Shown here: positions 8,853 through 17,933 of the stretch, piece after piece
How the letters are laid out: every line of letters starts with the position of its first letter
How positions within the stretch are numbered: the stretch's first letter is position 1
Source: Bacteroidota bacterium
GTDB lineage: Bacteria > Bacteroidota > Bacteroidia > Bacteroidales > JAAAOM01
DNA length: 62,812 nt
Assembly: GCA_009908855.1 (NCBI GenBank)
Contig: JAAAOM010000044.1
Location: 1-62,812 of the forward strand
Direction: 5' to 3'
Position numbers and translations under genes: made by a program
Notes under the pieces: model-generated
Database searches by the model: none
Told to the model about the DNA's origin: nothing
Seen by the model: only the letters and a program-made list of their open reading frames with translations

Positions 8853-11800
8853 TTAGATTTTAAAAAGCGGATCTGCACCAATGGTTCCTGACAGGCTTTC
8901 TAAATATGCTTCAGACTCGACATTTTTCAGCATTTCCGTCGATCTGGCCAGCCTCTCATCCATATTAAGACTGTTTAAAAGCGATTGATTATGCGGATCA
9001 GCGATAAAATTTTCAAGATATTCAATTTGTCGCTTATAAAACTGAATGTCTTTTTGTTGCTTAAGTAACAATCTTTCTTTGTACCAATCGCTATTGATTA
9101 CATAATCGCGCTCAAACAATTTCCGCAATTCAGGATTATCAATGGTTTTGCCTTCGTATTCACCGTAGGCCATGATATGTAATAACACTTTTAATGGCGG
9201 AATAGCAGACTCCACACTGTTGTCTTCAAAATAGGTTAATGCCACTTTTTTCTGGGCTTCCACAATATTGTTAATACCATCCACATAATCTTCCATACTT
9301 TGCAGTTCAGGCTTCAGCATGCGTTCATTGAAAACAGCCAGCGGCTCATCAAATAAACGGTTCATGCAACGGAAGGCAAATTTTTCGGTAATGCGGTATC
9401 CCAATCGGCTGGCCAGTATTTTTTGTCCGTTGTATTCGAAGTCCTCCAGTTTTTCCAAACATTCATTTTCATACAGTTTTTTCGGATCACGATCATCCGG
9501 CTCCAACCGGGCCCATATTTCAGGAATTAATATGCTGATATCATGATCAAAACGGTTTTCAGACCCCACATAACCAGCTGCCGAACTAAAACCCTGGTAC
9601 TCGGTTAAAATATACGATAACAAGGCGTTGTTCAGGTCAGTTGTCGGAACCAGCATGTTAAACGGTCCTTTGGTCAATGCCCCTTCCGAGCCTGCACCCG
9701 TTGTAGAGGGCGATTTACCGGTTAGGCTACAAATAAAATCCATGAATAATTCGGGCAGTTCCTGGTAATGAATGGGATTATATACACTCAAAGGCCTGAT
9801 GCCTTTCTCCCTGTCAACCGGGTTATTCCTTCTTCCGGGCAACACGGCATTTACCGGATGGTAAACCGGGTCTTCCGGCTTTATTTTACGATGCAAACGT
9901 ATACCTATATCTGCCAGGTAGCTATCCAAAATCTCTTCTTTGAAAATATTTTTTTGCAGGTATCTCGGATTTTTTGTCGGTACGCCATTTACAATTCTCG
10001 GGTGCGAAGGCACAACAAAATAACTGTCCTTATCGCTTTCTACAACCTTATTGATCAGGTCTTTAACAGGTTGCGTGTATTTCTCGAAATTGATGGCATC
10101 TTCCTTTAACTCAACGGCAAAGTCTTTTTTCAGCGGTTCGTAATTGGTTAAAAAAGTGTCGTCACTCACTATATCCTGTTCGGCATCCTTGTCATAACCT
10201 CTTATGATGGCTTCATCCGGACGTTGAAATAAATGACTTTCGCAATTCTCAACTATTTTCAGGCTCTTGTTATTAAACTCATCATTCAGGTTGCTAAGAC
10301 GCTCTCGTGGCAAGGTAACGGTAGCTGATATATCGTCTTCCGTCTGAATTTTCATGCTCGTAATAAAATCAGACCGTAATTTATGTAAAAACCAATTTCC
10401 GTCCTGTGTAAACCCAATACGCACATAACTTGCGGGAACTTTATTATGTTTATACATCAACGCATTGCCTTTTCTCCCATTCACAATTTCTACATTAAAT
10501 AGTTCATGCCAGTCACGGGTGGTATCATCAGCCCTGTACAATCGTTTTACAAAGAAAACCAATGTACGCACATGAGAGGGTATGCTTTTCACAAACTCAT
10601 TGTATTCATCACTGTATGCATCAGAGGGAGTTAAGAGTTTTACGGCTGATCCCAGGGTCCTTTCCGGGCTCAGGAAGGAACGTGATTTGGCATTCGGGTG
10701 TTTCACCTTCCAACGATTGGTGTAATCGTAATTAATAAGCATATCGGCCATTTTAAAATCCTCTTCCAAATCCTGAATGTAAAAGGCACCATATCTAATG
10801 GCATTATCCATGGTTTTGGAAATTTCGGATTTTCCACCACCTGATACTGTACATGGTTTATGACAAAACATGCCTTCAGCAGCCGTGCCGACCATTCGCC
10901 ATAATGATTCGGTGGGATGCTTGGCCAACTGAAATTTATGTCCTGACGGGTATACATAAACATCATGAGGAGAAAGTTTGAGCTTATGTTCAGAACCGTT
11001 TAATTCCCATGAAACAATTCCTTTGCTTACATCAAAATCAGCATATTCCGGTATGTAATAAACATTGGGATATTTTTTATCGATGGCATAATTCTCCGGC
11101 TGAACCTCTATTTTGTCTGCCAATAATTTTTTAGCTTCCTCGAAGGTATAAGTGTTCTTTTCCTTAGCGTTAAACAATGAACCAAATAATTTATCGCTGA
11201 AGTTTGCACGCGGGAAGGCAATGGCACCACCCGCATGTTCTTCCTCAGCCAGCCCGTATAAATTAGCTGAGTAGCTAATTTGTGTTTTTATTTCTTTTTT
11301 GGAATAACCATAGTAATTATCGGCAATAAGTGTAATAACCACGCCTCTTTCATCGCGGCAGGTTAATTTAAATGCCGAACCGTCGTTATAAAGTTCATCG
11401 GCATCCTTCCAGCACATACCATCGCGGCGCTGACGTTCGGTAGCCTCATCATAATGCGGTAAGCCAACATCTTTCTTTTTAAGCTTTAATAAATGCGGAG
11501 CCAATATAATGCAGCCTGTATGCCCCGTCCAATGTTCCACATCGAGCGCAGCATCGTTTTCAGCCAAAAAAGGATCACCTGCATTGCCAAATATATTCTC
11601 AACAAAATCAAGATTGCTGGCTAGCCCGCCGGGAGCAAAAAATCGTACTTCAAGGCTTTTTTCACTCATTACACCTTTGACTTCAGGGCAAACTACCGGT
11701 CGTAACATGAAAGAAATCATCGTTTTGGCCTGGTCTTTCTCTTTGCTTGTGAAGGGTAATAAATTTAAATTGTCAGGTGGCTGTGCGGCGGCATGCAGAA

Positions 11801-12329
11801 AATGAGCAAATACTATTTTGGGCACTTCCTTTTTATCAATCGGAACGGGTAAGCCGCCTTCCACAATATGGAACGTACCTTTTGTAGTTCGGCGATCATG
11901 CAGGGGGTTATTTAATATCCCTTGCTTTACCCGGTGGGAGGTTACAATGTCATTCTTAAATGAATTGCCATTGGGTGGTAAACTTACTTCCCTGGCAAGC
12001 CCTTTCTGATTTAAAACCAGTGTATTTCGGGGTACTCCACAGGTATCCTTAAAATTAACATCCTTTAAGTAATCATCAATAAAATCCTGAATACGCTTGT
12101 CGACAGGCGCTAATTGATCAGACAAATAACGGGTTCGCTGTCTGAAAGAACCAATGAGTCCTTCGGTTAGGTCCAGGAGTTTTTCATTGGAATATTTCGA
12201 TTTTTCATCTTTTTCCTCATCATGATAAATGGGTTGCCCCAGAGCAGCCAATTTTAAATTGATGTACAGTATTCTGTCCTTCTTATTCTTCTTTTTAGGC
12301 CTTGCCTTCTTCATATTCTCAACTTTCAT
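8853..12329 (-). CDS. Pyrophosphate-type phosphoenolpyruvate carboxykinase (PPi-PEPCK)
   Basis: An 1158-residue cytoplasmic protein. From remembered sequences of the PPi-PEPCK family (Propionibacterium, Entamoeba) I recognise near-identical blocks: INLKLAALGQP at the N-terminus, HDRRTTKGTFHI, EHWTGHTGCIILAPH, ATERQRRDGMCW, ADNYYGYSKKEIKTQISYSA, the phosphate-binding-like VSGGGKSEISK at about residue 500, LFQRPDEAIIRGYDK, AGRRNNP and GKSPSTTGAGSEGALTKGPF. The enzyme interconverts oxaloacetate plus PPi with PEP, CO2 and phosphate; it is unrelated in length to ATP- or GTP-PEPCK (500-650 residues). I chose the start at 12329 because a TAnnTTTG promoter word lies at 12356-12363, making the upstream in-frame ATG at 12368 unlikely. 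Identification is by memory, not a database search. Confidence 0.78.
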   Translation of the reverse strand: MKVENMKKARPKKKNKKDRILYINLKLAALGQPIYHDEEKDEKSKYSNEKLLDLTEGLIGSFRQRTRYLSDQLAPVDKRIQDFIDDYLKDVNFKDTCGVPRNTLVLNQKGLAREVSLPPNGNSFKNDIVTSHRVKQGILNNPLHDRRTTKGTFHIVEGGLPVPIDKKEVPKIVFAHFLHAAAQPPDNLNLLPFTSKEKDQAKTMISFMLRPVVCPEVKGVMSEKSLEVRFFAPGGLASNLDFVENIFGNAGDPFLAENDAALDVEHWTGHTGCIILAPHLLKLKKKDVGLPHYDEATERQRRDGMCWKDADELYNDGSAFKLTCRDERGVVITLIADNYYGYSKKEIKTQISYSANLYGLAEEEHAGGAIAFPRANFSDKLFGSLFNAKEKNTYTFEEAKKLLADKIEVQPENYAIDKKYPNVYYIPEYADFDVSKGIVSWELNGSEHKLKLSPHDVYVYPSGHKFQLAKHPTESLWRMVGTAAEGMFCHKPCTVSGGGKSEISKTMDNAIRYGAFYIQDLEEDFKMADMLINYDYTNRWKVKHPNAKSRSFLSPERTLGSAVKLLTPSDAYSDEYNEFVKSIPSHVRTLVFFVKRLYRADDTTRDWHELFNVEIVNGRKGNALMYKHNKVPASYVRIGFTQDGNWFLHKLRSDFITSMKIQTEDDISATVTLPRERLSNLNDEFNNKSLKIVENCESHLFQRPDEAIIRGYDKDAEQDIVSDDTFLTNYEPLKKDFAVELKEDAINFEKYTQPVKDLINKVVESDKDSYFVVPSHPRIVNGVPTKNPRYLQKNIFKEEILDSYLADIGIRLHRKIKPEDPVYHPVNAVLPGRRNNPVDREKGIRPLSVYNPIHYQELPELFMDFICSLTGKSPSTTGAGSEGALTKGPFNMLVPTTDLNNALLSYILTEYQGFSSAAGYVGSENRFDHDISILIPEIWARLEPDDRDPKKLYENECLEKLEDFEYNGQKILASRLGYRITEKFAFRCMNRLFDEPLAVFNERMLKPELQSMEDYVDGINNIVEAQKKVALTYFEDNSVESAIPPLKVLLHIMAYGEYEGKTIDNPELRKLFERDYVINSDWYKERLLLKQQKDIQFYKRQIEYLENFIADPHNQSLLNSLNMDERLARSTEMLKNVESEAYLESLSGTIGADPLFKI

Positions 12330-12355
12330 TATAACTTGCTGTTTTAAAATGAACA

Positions 12356-12363
12356 CAAAATTA
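12356..12363 (-). promoter_or_regulatory. Putative -7 promoter element of the PPi-PEPCK gene
   Basis: On the minus strand this reads TAATTTTG, an exact TAnnTTTG match, 27 bases before the chosen ATG. It decides against the longer reading frame starting at 12368. The spacer 12364-12625 to the yaaA stop holds nothing else I recognise. Confidence 0.45.
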
Positions 12364-12625
12364 ACCAATTGAAAACGGTATACATTCCGATTGAATGGAA
12401 TTTCATATCGCTATACCTTAATTCTTAAACATTCTAAATTATTTTTGAAATTACGAAATGTCACTTACAAAAGCTGACAATGTGTGTTAAGATTTGTTTA
12501 CGATTACATGAATTTTAACATCCCGGATTATACAGGGGCTATAAAAATTAACCTGATTGATGCCCTGGTCTGTTGAAAATCAATGTCAAAAATTACCGAT
12601 CACGGAAGATAAATCCCAGTCATCA

Positions 12626-13390
12626 TCAACGGGTAAAAACCCACTCATCCTTTGTGCTTAAATTGTTGTTGAAAGTATATCCTTCGGTATCAAAACCTTT
12701 CAGGTATTCAGGATCGGTAATCCTGTTTTCCACTATAAACCGGGTCATATATCCGCGGGCTTTTTTGGCATAAGTAAACAATACTTTGTACTGTCCGTTT
12801 TTTTCATCCTTGAATACAGGCGTGATAACCCGGCATTTTAATTGTCCGAAATCAACAACCTTACTATATTCATTGGAAGCCAGATTGATGACTGTCGGAT
12901 TATCAGATTCCCTTAGTTCCTGTTGTAAAAATTGGGTGATTTTACGTTTCCAGTATTCGTATAAGGTCTTTTTTCCGCTTATCCCGAATTTTGTGCCCAT
13001 TTCCAGGCGGTATTCCCGGATTATATCCAATGGCCTGAGAATACCATATAAACCGGAAAGTATACGTACATGATCCTGGGCAAACTGTAACTGGTGGGTA
13101 TCCATCTCATAAGCCTTCCACCCCTGATATACTTCTCCGTTAAACGCAATGGCAGCCTGTTTGGTGTTTTCACCATCGGCCTCATCCTGCCATTCCTGGT
13201 ATCGCCGGTAATTAAGATCAACAAGTTTATCGCTTAAATCGAACAATTCTTTTAGCTTCTTTTTGGATAATTTCTTAAGTGCCCTGGCCAGGCTATTGGC
13301 CTCATTTATAAAGACCGGCGTTGATTGTTGGCCGGTTGGAGAATTTCTTTTAATTTCGAGGGCTTTTGCAGGTGATAACAGAACGATCAT
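12626..13390 (-). CDS. yaaA: YaaA family peroxide stress protein (DUF328)
   Basis: A 254-residue cytoplasmic protein matching the YaaA/DUF328 family over its whole length. Typical blocks are MIVLLSPAKAL at the N-terminus, LFDLSDKLVDLNYRRYQ, AAIAFNGEVYQGWKAYE, VRILSGLYGILRPLDII with YRLEMGTKF, and TYAKKARGYMTRFIVEN near the end. In E. coli YaaA lowers free iron and protects DNA during hydrogen peroxide stress. The gene stands alone on the minus strand, divergent from tex by 46 bases. The start is the first Met of the conserved MIVLLSPAK block. Confidence 0.92.
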   Translation of the reverse strand: MIVLLSPAKALEIKRNSPTGQQSTPVFINEANSLARALKKLSKKKLKELFDLSDKLVDLNYRRYQEWQDEADGENTKQAAIAFNGEVYQGWKAYEMDTHQLQFAQDHVRILSGLYGILRPLDIIREYRLEMGTKFGISGKKTLYEYWKRKITQFLQQELRESDNPTVINLASNEYSKVVDFGQLKCRVITPVFKDEKNGQYKVLFTYAKKARGYMTRFIVENRITDPEYLKGFDTEGYTFNNNLSTKDEWVFTR

Positions 13391-13436
13391 ATAGATATAA
13401 ATTTATATTATGTATACTTAAAAGGATGCTAAAATA

Positions 13437-15569
13437 ATGAATCCAACATTTATTCAACAAATATCTTCACAACTCGGTTTATCCCTTCGCTCCGTTGAAA
13501 ACACATTAAAACTATTGGACGATGGTGCCACCATCCCGTTTATAAGCCGCTATCGTAAGGAAATGACAGATAGCTTAGACGAGGTTCAGATTACGGAGAT
13601 ACAAAAGACTTACGAAAAACTGCTTGAACTGGAAAACCGAAGAAACACCATTCTCAAATCGATTGATGAACAAGGCTTACTAACCGACGAGCTCAAGAAT
13701 AAAATTGAAAACACCGATTCACTTACCGAACTGGAGGATATATACCTTCCTTATAAACCAAAACGTAAAACCAGAGCCTCCGTTGCCCGTGAAAAAGGAC
13801 TTGAGCCATTGGCTAAAATCATCATGTCGCAACGTGAGGAGAACGTGGAATACAAGGCTGAAACATTCCTGAATGATGATGTACCAACCGTTGATGATGC
13901 CTTACAGGGGGCCAGGGATATTATAGCAGAGTGGATCAATGAAAATAAATCGGTACGAAACAAAGTCAGGTATCATTTTGGCCGTTATGCGGTGCTATCC
14001 TCAAAAGTAGTTAAGAACAAAGAGGAAGAAGGACAAAAATACCAGGACTATTATGACTATGCCGAACCACTGAATAAATGTCCTTCTCACCGTCTGTTAG
14101 CCATTTTCAGAGGTGAAGAAGAAGGCTTTTTGAAAATTACCATCTCACCCGCAGCAGAAGATGTATTGGAGGATATCGGTAAAATCATGTTAAAAAATAA
14201 CACCGAATCAACCAATCAGGTACACAAAGCCATTCAGGATGCCTATAAAAGACTGCTTGCACCATCCATCGAAACCGAATACCGAAAAATGGCCAAAGAT
14301 AAAGCCGATGATGAGGCCATTGATGTATTTTCGGAAAATTTGCGGCAATTGCTGTTGGCACCGCCGCTCGGACAACGCTCAGTTTTGGCCATTGACCCTG
14401 GATACCGGACAGGTTGTAAAGTTGTATGTCTGGATAAACAGGGTAATCTGTTACACAACGAGACCATATATCCCCATCCACCTCAAAGTGAGCAGGGCAC
14501 AGCCATAAAAAAAATAAAAAGCCTGGTTAATTCACATAAATCAGAAGCCATCGCCATTGGTAACGGTACGGCCAGTCGTGAAACCGAAGCATTGATAAAA
14601 CGCATCAAATTTGATGAAGATGTGATGGTTTTTGTGGTAAGTGAAAGCGGTGCATCGGTTTATTCGGCATCCAAAGTGGCACGGGATGAATTTCCTGATT
14701 ATGATGTTACCGTGCGTGGCGCTGTTTCCATTGGACGCCGCCTAATGGACCCGTTGGCTGAGCTGGTGAAAATTGATCCCAAATCAATTGGTGTTGGCCA
14801 ATATCAACATGCGGTTGATCAAACCAAACTAAAAAAAGAGTTGGACCGGGTGGTTGAAAGCGCCGTTAACAAGGTAGGGGTCAACCTGAATACAGCCAGT
14901 AAGCATTTGCTTACTTATGTATCCGGTTTGGGCGATCAGATTGCACAAAACATTGTTAATCATCGCGAAGATAACGGGCCTTTTACATCCCGGCAGGAGC
15001 TTAAAAAAGTGTCCCGATTAGGACCCAAAGCGTATGAGCAGGCGGCCGGCTTCCTTCGGATCAAACAGGCCAACAATCCGTTGGACGACAGCGCGGTTCA
15101 CCCGGAAAGCTACCCGATTGTTGAACGAATGGCACATGACCTGGGGGTACAGATCAATGATTTGATCAGGCAAAAAGAGCTCCGTAAGAAAATTAATATC
15201 AAACAATATGTTACCCCGGAAACCGGCATACCCACCCTTACTGATATTATAAACGAACTGGAGAAACCCGGACTTGATCCCCGCGATAAAATTGAAATAT
15301 TTGAATTTTCTAAGGATATCAGAAATATCGAGGATTTGAAGGAGGGTATACAGCTGCCCGGAATCGTTACAAATATTACAAATTTCGGAGCATTTGTGGA
15401 TATTGGCATCAAAGAAAATGGTTTGGTGCACATCTCACAGTTGGCAAACAAATATGTGAGCAATCCCAATGAGGTGGTTAAGCTCAATCAACATGTACAG
15501 GTAAAAGTTTTGGAGGTTGATTTAGTGCGTAAACGTATACAATTAAGTATGAAAGAATCGGAAATTTAA
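13437..15569 (+). CDS. tex: Tex family RNA-binding transcription accessory protein
   Basis: A 710-residue cytoplasmic protein with the full Tex architecture: an N-terminal helical domain (SLRSVENTLKLLDDGATIPF, then FISRYRKEMT), a YqgF/RNase H-like domain at about 320-450 (LAIDPGYRTGCK), helix-hairpin-helix motifs at about 500-565 (VNLNTASKHLLTYVSGLG and FTSRQELKKVSRLGPKAYEQ), and a C-terminal S1 RNA-binding domain (GIVTNITNFGAFVDIGIKEN to VRKRIQLSMK). Tex binds nucleic acid and affects transcription or RNA turnover in bacteria. It is divergent from yaaA and is followed by the second low-complexity repeat. Confidence 0.94.
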   Translation: MNPTFIQQISSQLGLSLRSVENTLKLLDDGATIPFISRYRKEMTDSLDEVQITEIQKTYEKLLELENRRNTILKSIDEQGLLTDELKNKIENTDSLTELEDIYLPYKPKRKTRASVAREKGLEPLAKIIMSQREENVEYKAETFLNDDVPTVDDALQGARDIIAEWINENKSVRNKVRYHFGRYAVLSSKVVKNKEEEGQKYQDYYDYAEPLNKCPSHRLLAIFRGEEEGFLKITISPAAEDVLEDIGKIMLKNNTESTNQVHKAIQDAYKRLLAPSIETEYRKMAKDKADDEAIDVFSENLRQLLLAPPLGQRSVLAIDPGYRTGCKVVCLDKQGNLLHNETIYPHPPQSEQGTAIKKIKSLVNSHKSEAIAIGNGTASRETEALIKRIKFDEDVMVFVVSESGASVYSASKVARDEFPDYDVTVRGAVSIGRRLMDPLAELVKIDPKSIGVGQYQHAVDQTKLKKELDRVVESAVNKVGVNLNTASKHLLTYVSGLGDQIAQNIVNHREDNGPFTSRQELKKVSRLGPKAYEQAAGFLRIKQANNPLDDSAVHPESYPIVERMAHDLGVQINDLIRQKELRKKINIKQYVTPETGIPTLTDIINELEKPGLDPRDKIEIFEFSKDIRNIEDLKEGIQLPGIVTNITNFGAFVDIGIKENGLVHISQLANKYVSNPNEVVKLNQHVQVKVLEVDLVRKRIQLSMKESEI

Positions 15570-15589
15570 CCCAACCAGGTTGGAGTGTG

Positions 15590-15870
15590 AGTTTAGTGCA
15601 AGAGGAAGAAGCTCAAAATTCAAAGCTGAAAGCTAAAAGAAAGAAGGGAAAGAGGAAGTAGTGTGAGTTTGGAGCAAGAGGAGGAAGTGAGAATGAAATT
15701 CGGAAAACGGAAATGGATAAAGGGAGGGGAGTGCTGAATCTTAAATCAACAATCTTATAACTTCAATATTCCATCCCATTCCCATAGCTATTCCTCCCTT
15801 CTCCCTTCTTTCTCTTGCCCTAATTTCAAACTCACACTTCTTCCATTCCCGTATTTCCAAATAGATTTCA
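15590..15870. repeat. Imperfect inverted repeat with AAGCTGAAAG words
   Basis: This fills the tex/recQ convergent spacer. The left arm (about 15590-15720) is purine-rich and shares the words CAAAGCTGAAAGCT and GAAGAAGCTCAAA with the block at 4429-4620. The right arm (about 15780-15860) is pyrimidine-rich, and its reverse complement repeats GTGTGAGTTT, GCAAGAG and GGAAGAAG from the left arm. Transcripts from either side could therefore fold into a long imperfect stem. The 320 bases between the two genes contain no other gene-like feature. Confidence 0.7.
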
Positions 15871-15889
15871 CCAATTTATAAAATACATG

Positions 15890-17797
15890 CTATTGCTTCG
15901 GATTCCATATCACCATGCCATCTTCATGTTGCAGGAGTACATGATTATCGAAAAGCCATTGAACGGTTTTGGCAATTTTTTCCTGTGGGTATTTGATCTG
16001 ATCGTAGAGTTGAAGCAACGGAACGGATTGGTTACGGGTTAAATTATTTATCTCTTTCGAGATGAGGTCAAATTCCATTTGGCTGATCCTGGGTACATGT
16101 TTTTCCTGGCACACATCGCACTGGCCACAGGCAGGCGGGTCTTTTTCATTAAAATACTCAAGCAACACCACACTCCGGCATTTTTTAACCGATGATGCAT
16201 AATTATACACACTCTCCAATTGCCGGATGTATTCTTCTTTCCGGGTTTTATAAATTGCTTTGGGTATACGCAGGTTTTTGTCATCCAGTCGCTCCTCGAT
16301 ATATACAATCAACGGATTGCTTCGACGGGGTATATAATTGATCACATTCATCTTGCTGAGTTTAACAAGATATTTGTACACTTCATCAGCGCTGATATTA
16401 GCTCTTTTGGCAAGTACTTTTTCCTGAACGGGTGTGAACTCACTGAATAAGCCCGTATAGGAACGTAACAACAGTTTAATAAACCCATCGAAAGCAGCGT
16501 TCTCCACCTGAAATTTATACAAATCATCGCGGTTCAGGATAAACAGAACTTTTGATGGTATATTTACATCTTCGGTATATTCGATGTATCCCGATTGTTG
16601 CAGGATTTTCAGACTGGCAAACACTTGTAAAGCGCTGAATTTATAGGTTTTGGCAAATTCCATCAATTCAAAATCGTATGCCGACCCTTTTCCGGCGCCC
16701 AGGGGTATCTGAAAATAATTACCCAATGCCTGGTATATCTTACGAATGATTTCAGTTTCGGGGAAGTTATTGGCGATCCTTTTTTGAATAACCCCCTGGT
16801 CATTCTTATCGAACAGCAGAACGGCAAACGATTTCTTTTCATCGCGCCCTGCACGTCCGGCCTCCTGAAAATATTCTTCCAGCGAATCGGGTAAATCAAT
16901 ATGTATTACAAATCGCACATCCGGTTTGTCAATGCCCATGCCAAATGCGTTGGTTGCCACCATAATACGTATCCGGTTGGTACGCCACTTTTCCTGTTTT
17001 TCACTGCGGGTTTCATGGTCCAGACCGGCATGGTAATAATCAGCCTTCAGTTCATGCTGTCGCAATAGTTTGGCCAGTTCACTTGTTTTTTTCCGGTTAC
17101 GGGCGTATATAATCCCTGTGCCCGACATGTTTTTACAGAGTTTTATCAGATCATTGATCTTGTTTTCCGATTCCCTTACATAATAAGTGAGGTTTTTACG
17201 TTCAAAACTTTTTCTGAATACTTTGGTATTCCTGAGTTTAAGCTGTTTAATGGTGTCGTCGGTCACATCCCGGGTTGCAGTTGCGGTTAGAGCGATTATT
17301 GGCACTTGCGGATGGAACTCCCTGATGGTAGGAATTTGTAAATAGGAGGGGCGAAAATCATACCCCCACTGTGAAATACAATGTGCTTCGTCTACTGCAA
17401 GCAAACTAACGGGCATTTCGGGTAATTTCTCGAGAAATAACCGGGATTGTATGCGCTCAGGGGCAATGTAAAGAAACTTAATATCACCGTACAGGCATTG
17501 GTTAATAATCGTTTTTACTTCATTTCCTGAAATACCGGCATGCAATGCTTTGGCTTTTATTTTTCGGCGGGTCAGATTTTCAACCTGGTCTTTCATTAAA
17601 GCAATTAAGGGGGTAATAACCAAACATACACCATCTTTCATCAATCCGGGAACCTGGAATGTAATTGATTTTCCACCACCGGTTGGCAAAAGGGCAAAGG
17701 TATCATGCCCGTCCAATGCAGCATTTACAATATCTTCCTGCAGCGGACGGAAGGATGAATATCCCCAATATTGCTTAAGTATCTCTTTTGGCTCCAT
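15890..17797 (-). CDS. recQ: RecQ-type ATP-dependent DNA helicase
   Basis: A 635-residue superfamily 2 helicase. Visible motifs are motif 0 (YWGYSSFRPLQEDIV), Walker A LLPTGGGKS at about 36-44, the DEAH box in LLAVDEAHCISQWGYDFRPS, ALTATATRDV (motif III), GIIYARNRKKT (motif IV), ATNAFGMGIDKPDVRFVIH (motif V) and QEAGRAGRDEKK (motif VI). A zinc-binding RQC cluster follows with Cys residues in KKCRSVVL and PPACGQCDVCQ. I do not recognise a C-terminal HRDC domain, so this is the shorter RecQ form. RecQ unwinds 3'-tailed DNA in recombination and fork repair. It is divergent from guaB. Confidence 0.93.
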   Translation of the reverse strand: MEPKEILKQYWGYSSFRPLQEDIVNAALDGHDTFALLPTGGGKSITFQVPGLMKDGVCLVITPLIALMKDQVENLTRRKIKAKALHAGISGNEVKTIINQCLYGDIKFLYIAPERIQSRLFLEKLPEMPVSLLAVDEAHCISQWGYDFRPSYLQIPTIREFHPQVPIIALTATATRDVTDDTIKQLKLRNTKVFRKSFERKNLTYYVRESENKINDLIKLCKNMSGTGIIYARNRKKTSELAKLLRQHELKADYYHAGLDHETRSEKQEKWRTNRIRIMVATNAFGMGIDKPDVRFVIHIDLPDSLEEYFQEAGRAGRDEKKSFAVLLFDKNDQGVIQKRIANNFPETEIIRKIYQALGNYFQIPLGAGKGSAYDFELMEFAKTYKFSALQVFASLKILQQSGYIEYTEDVNIPSKVLFILNRDDLYKFQVENAAFDGFIKLLLRSYTGLFSEFTPVQEKVLAKRANISADEVYKYLVKLSKMNVINYIPRRSNPLIVYIEERLDDKNLRIPKAIYKTRKEEYIRQLESVYNYASSVKKCRSVVLLEYFNEKDPPACGQCDVCQEKHVPRISQMEFDLISKEINNLTRNQSVPLLQLYDQIKYPQEKIAKTVQWLFDNHVLLQHEDGMVIWNPKQ

Positions 17798-17866
17798 TCG
17801 GCGAATGCAAAATTCTTAAAAAAGAATAAAAGTAAATAAACCTCACGGAGTTTTAAATATATACCT

Positions 17867-17874
17867 TATTTTTG
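17867..17874 (+). promoter_or_regulatory. Putative -7 promoter element of guaB
   Basis: TATTTTTG is an exact TAnnTTTG match in the recQ/guaB divergent spacer. It lies 60 bases before the chosen guaB ATG at 17934 and only 9 bases before the alternative in-frame ATG at 17883, which argues for the later start. Confidence 0.4.
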
Positions 17875-17933
17875 CGCATCAATTGCTAAAATTTTTATTT
17901 TGGCATAATTTTTTAAAATTAAAACTATGGAGT

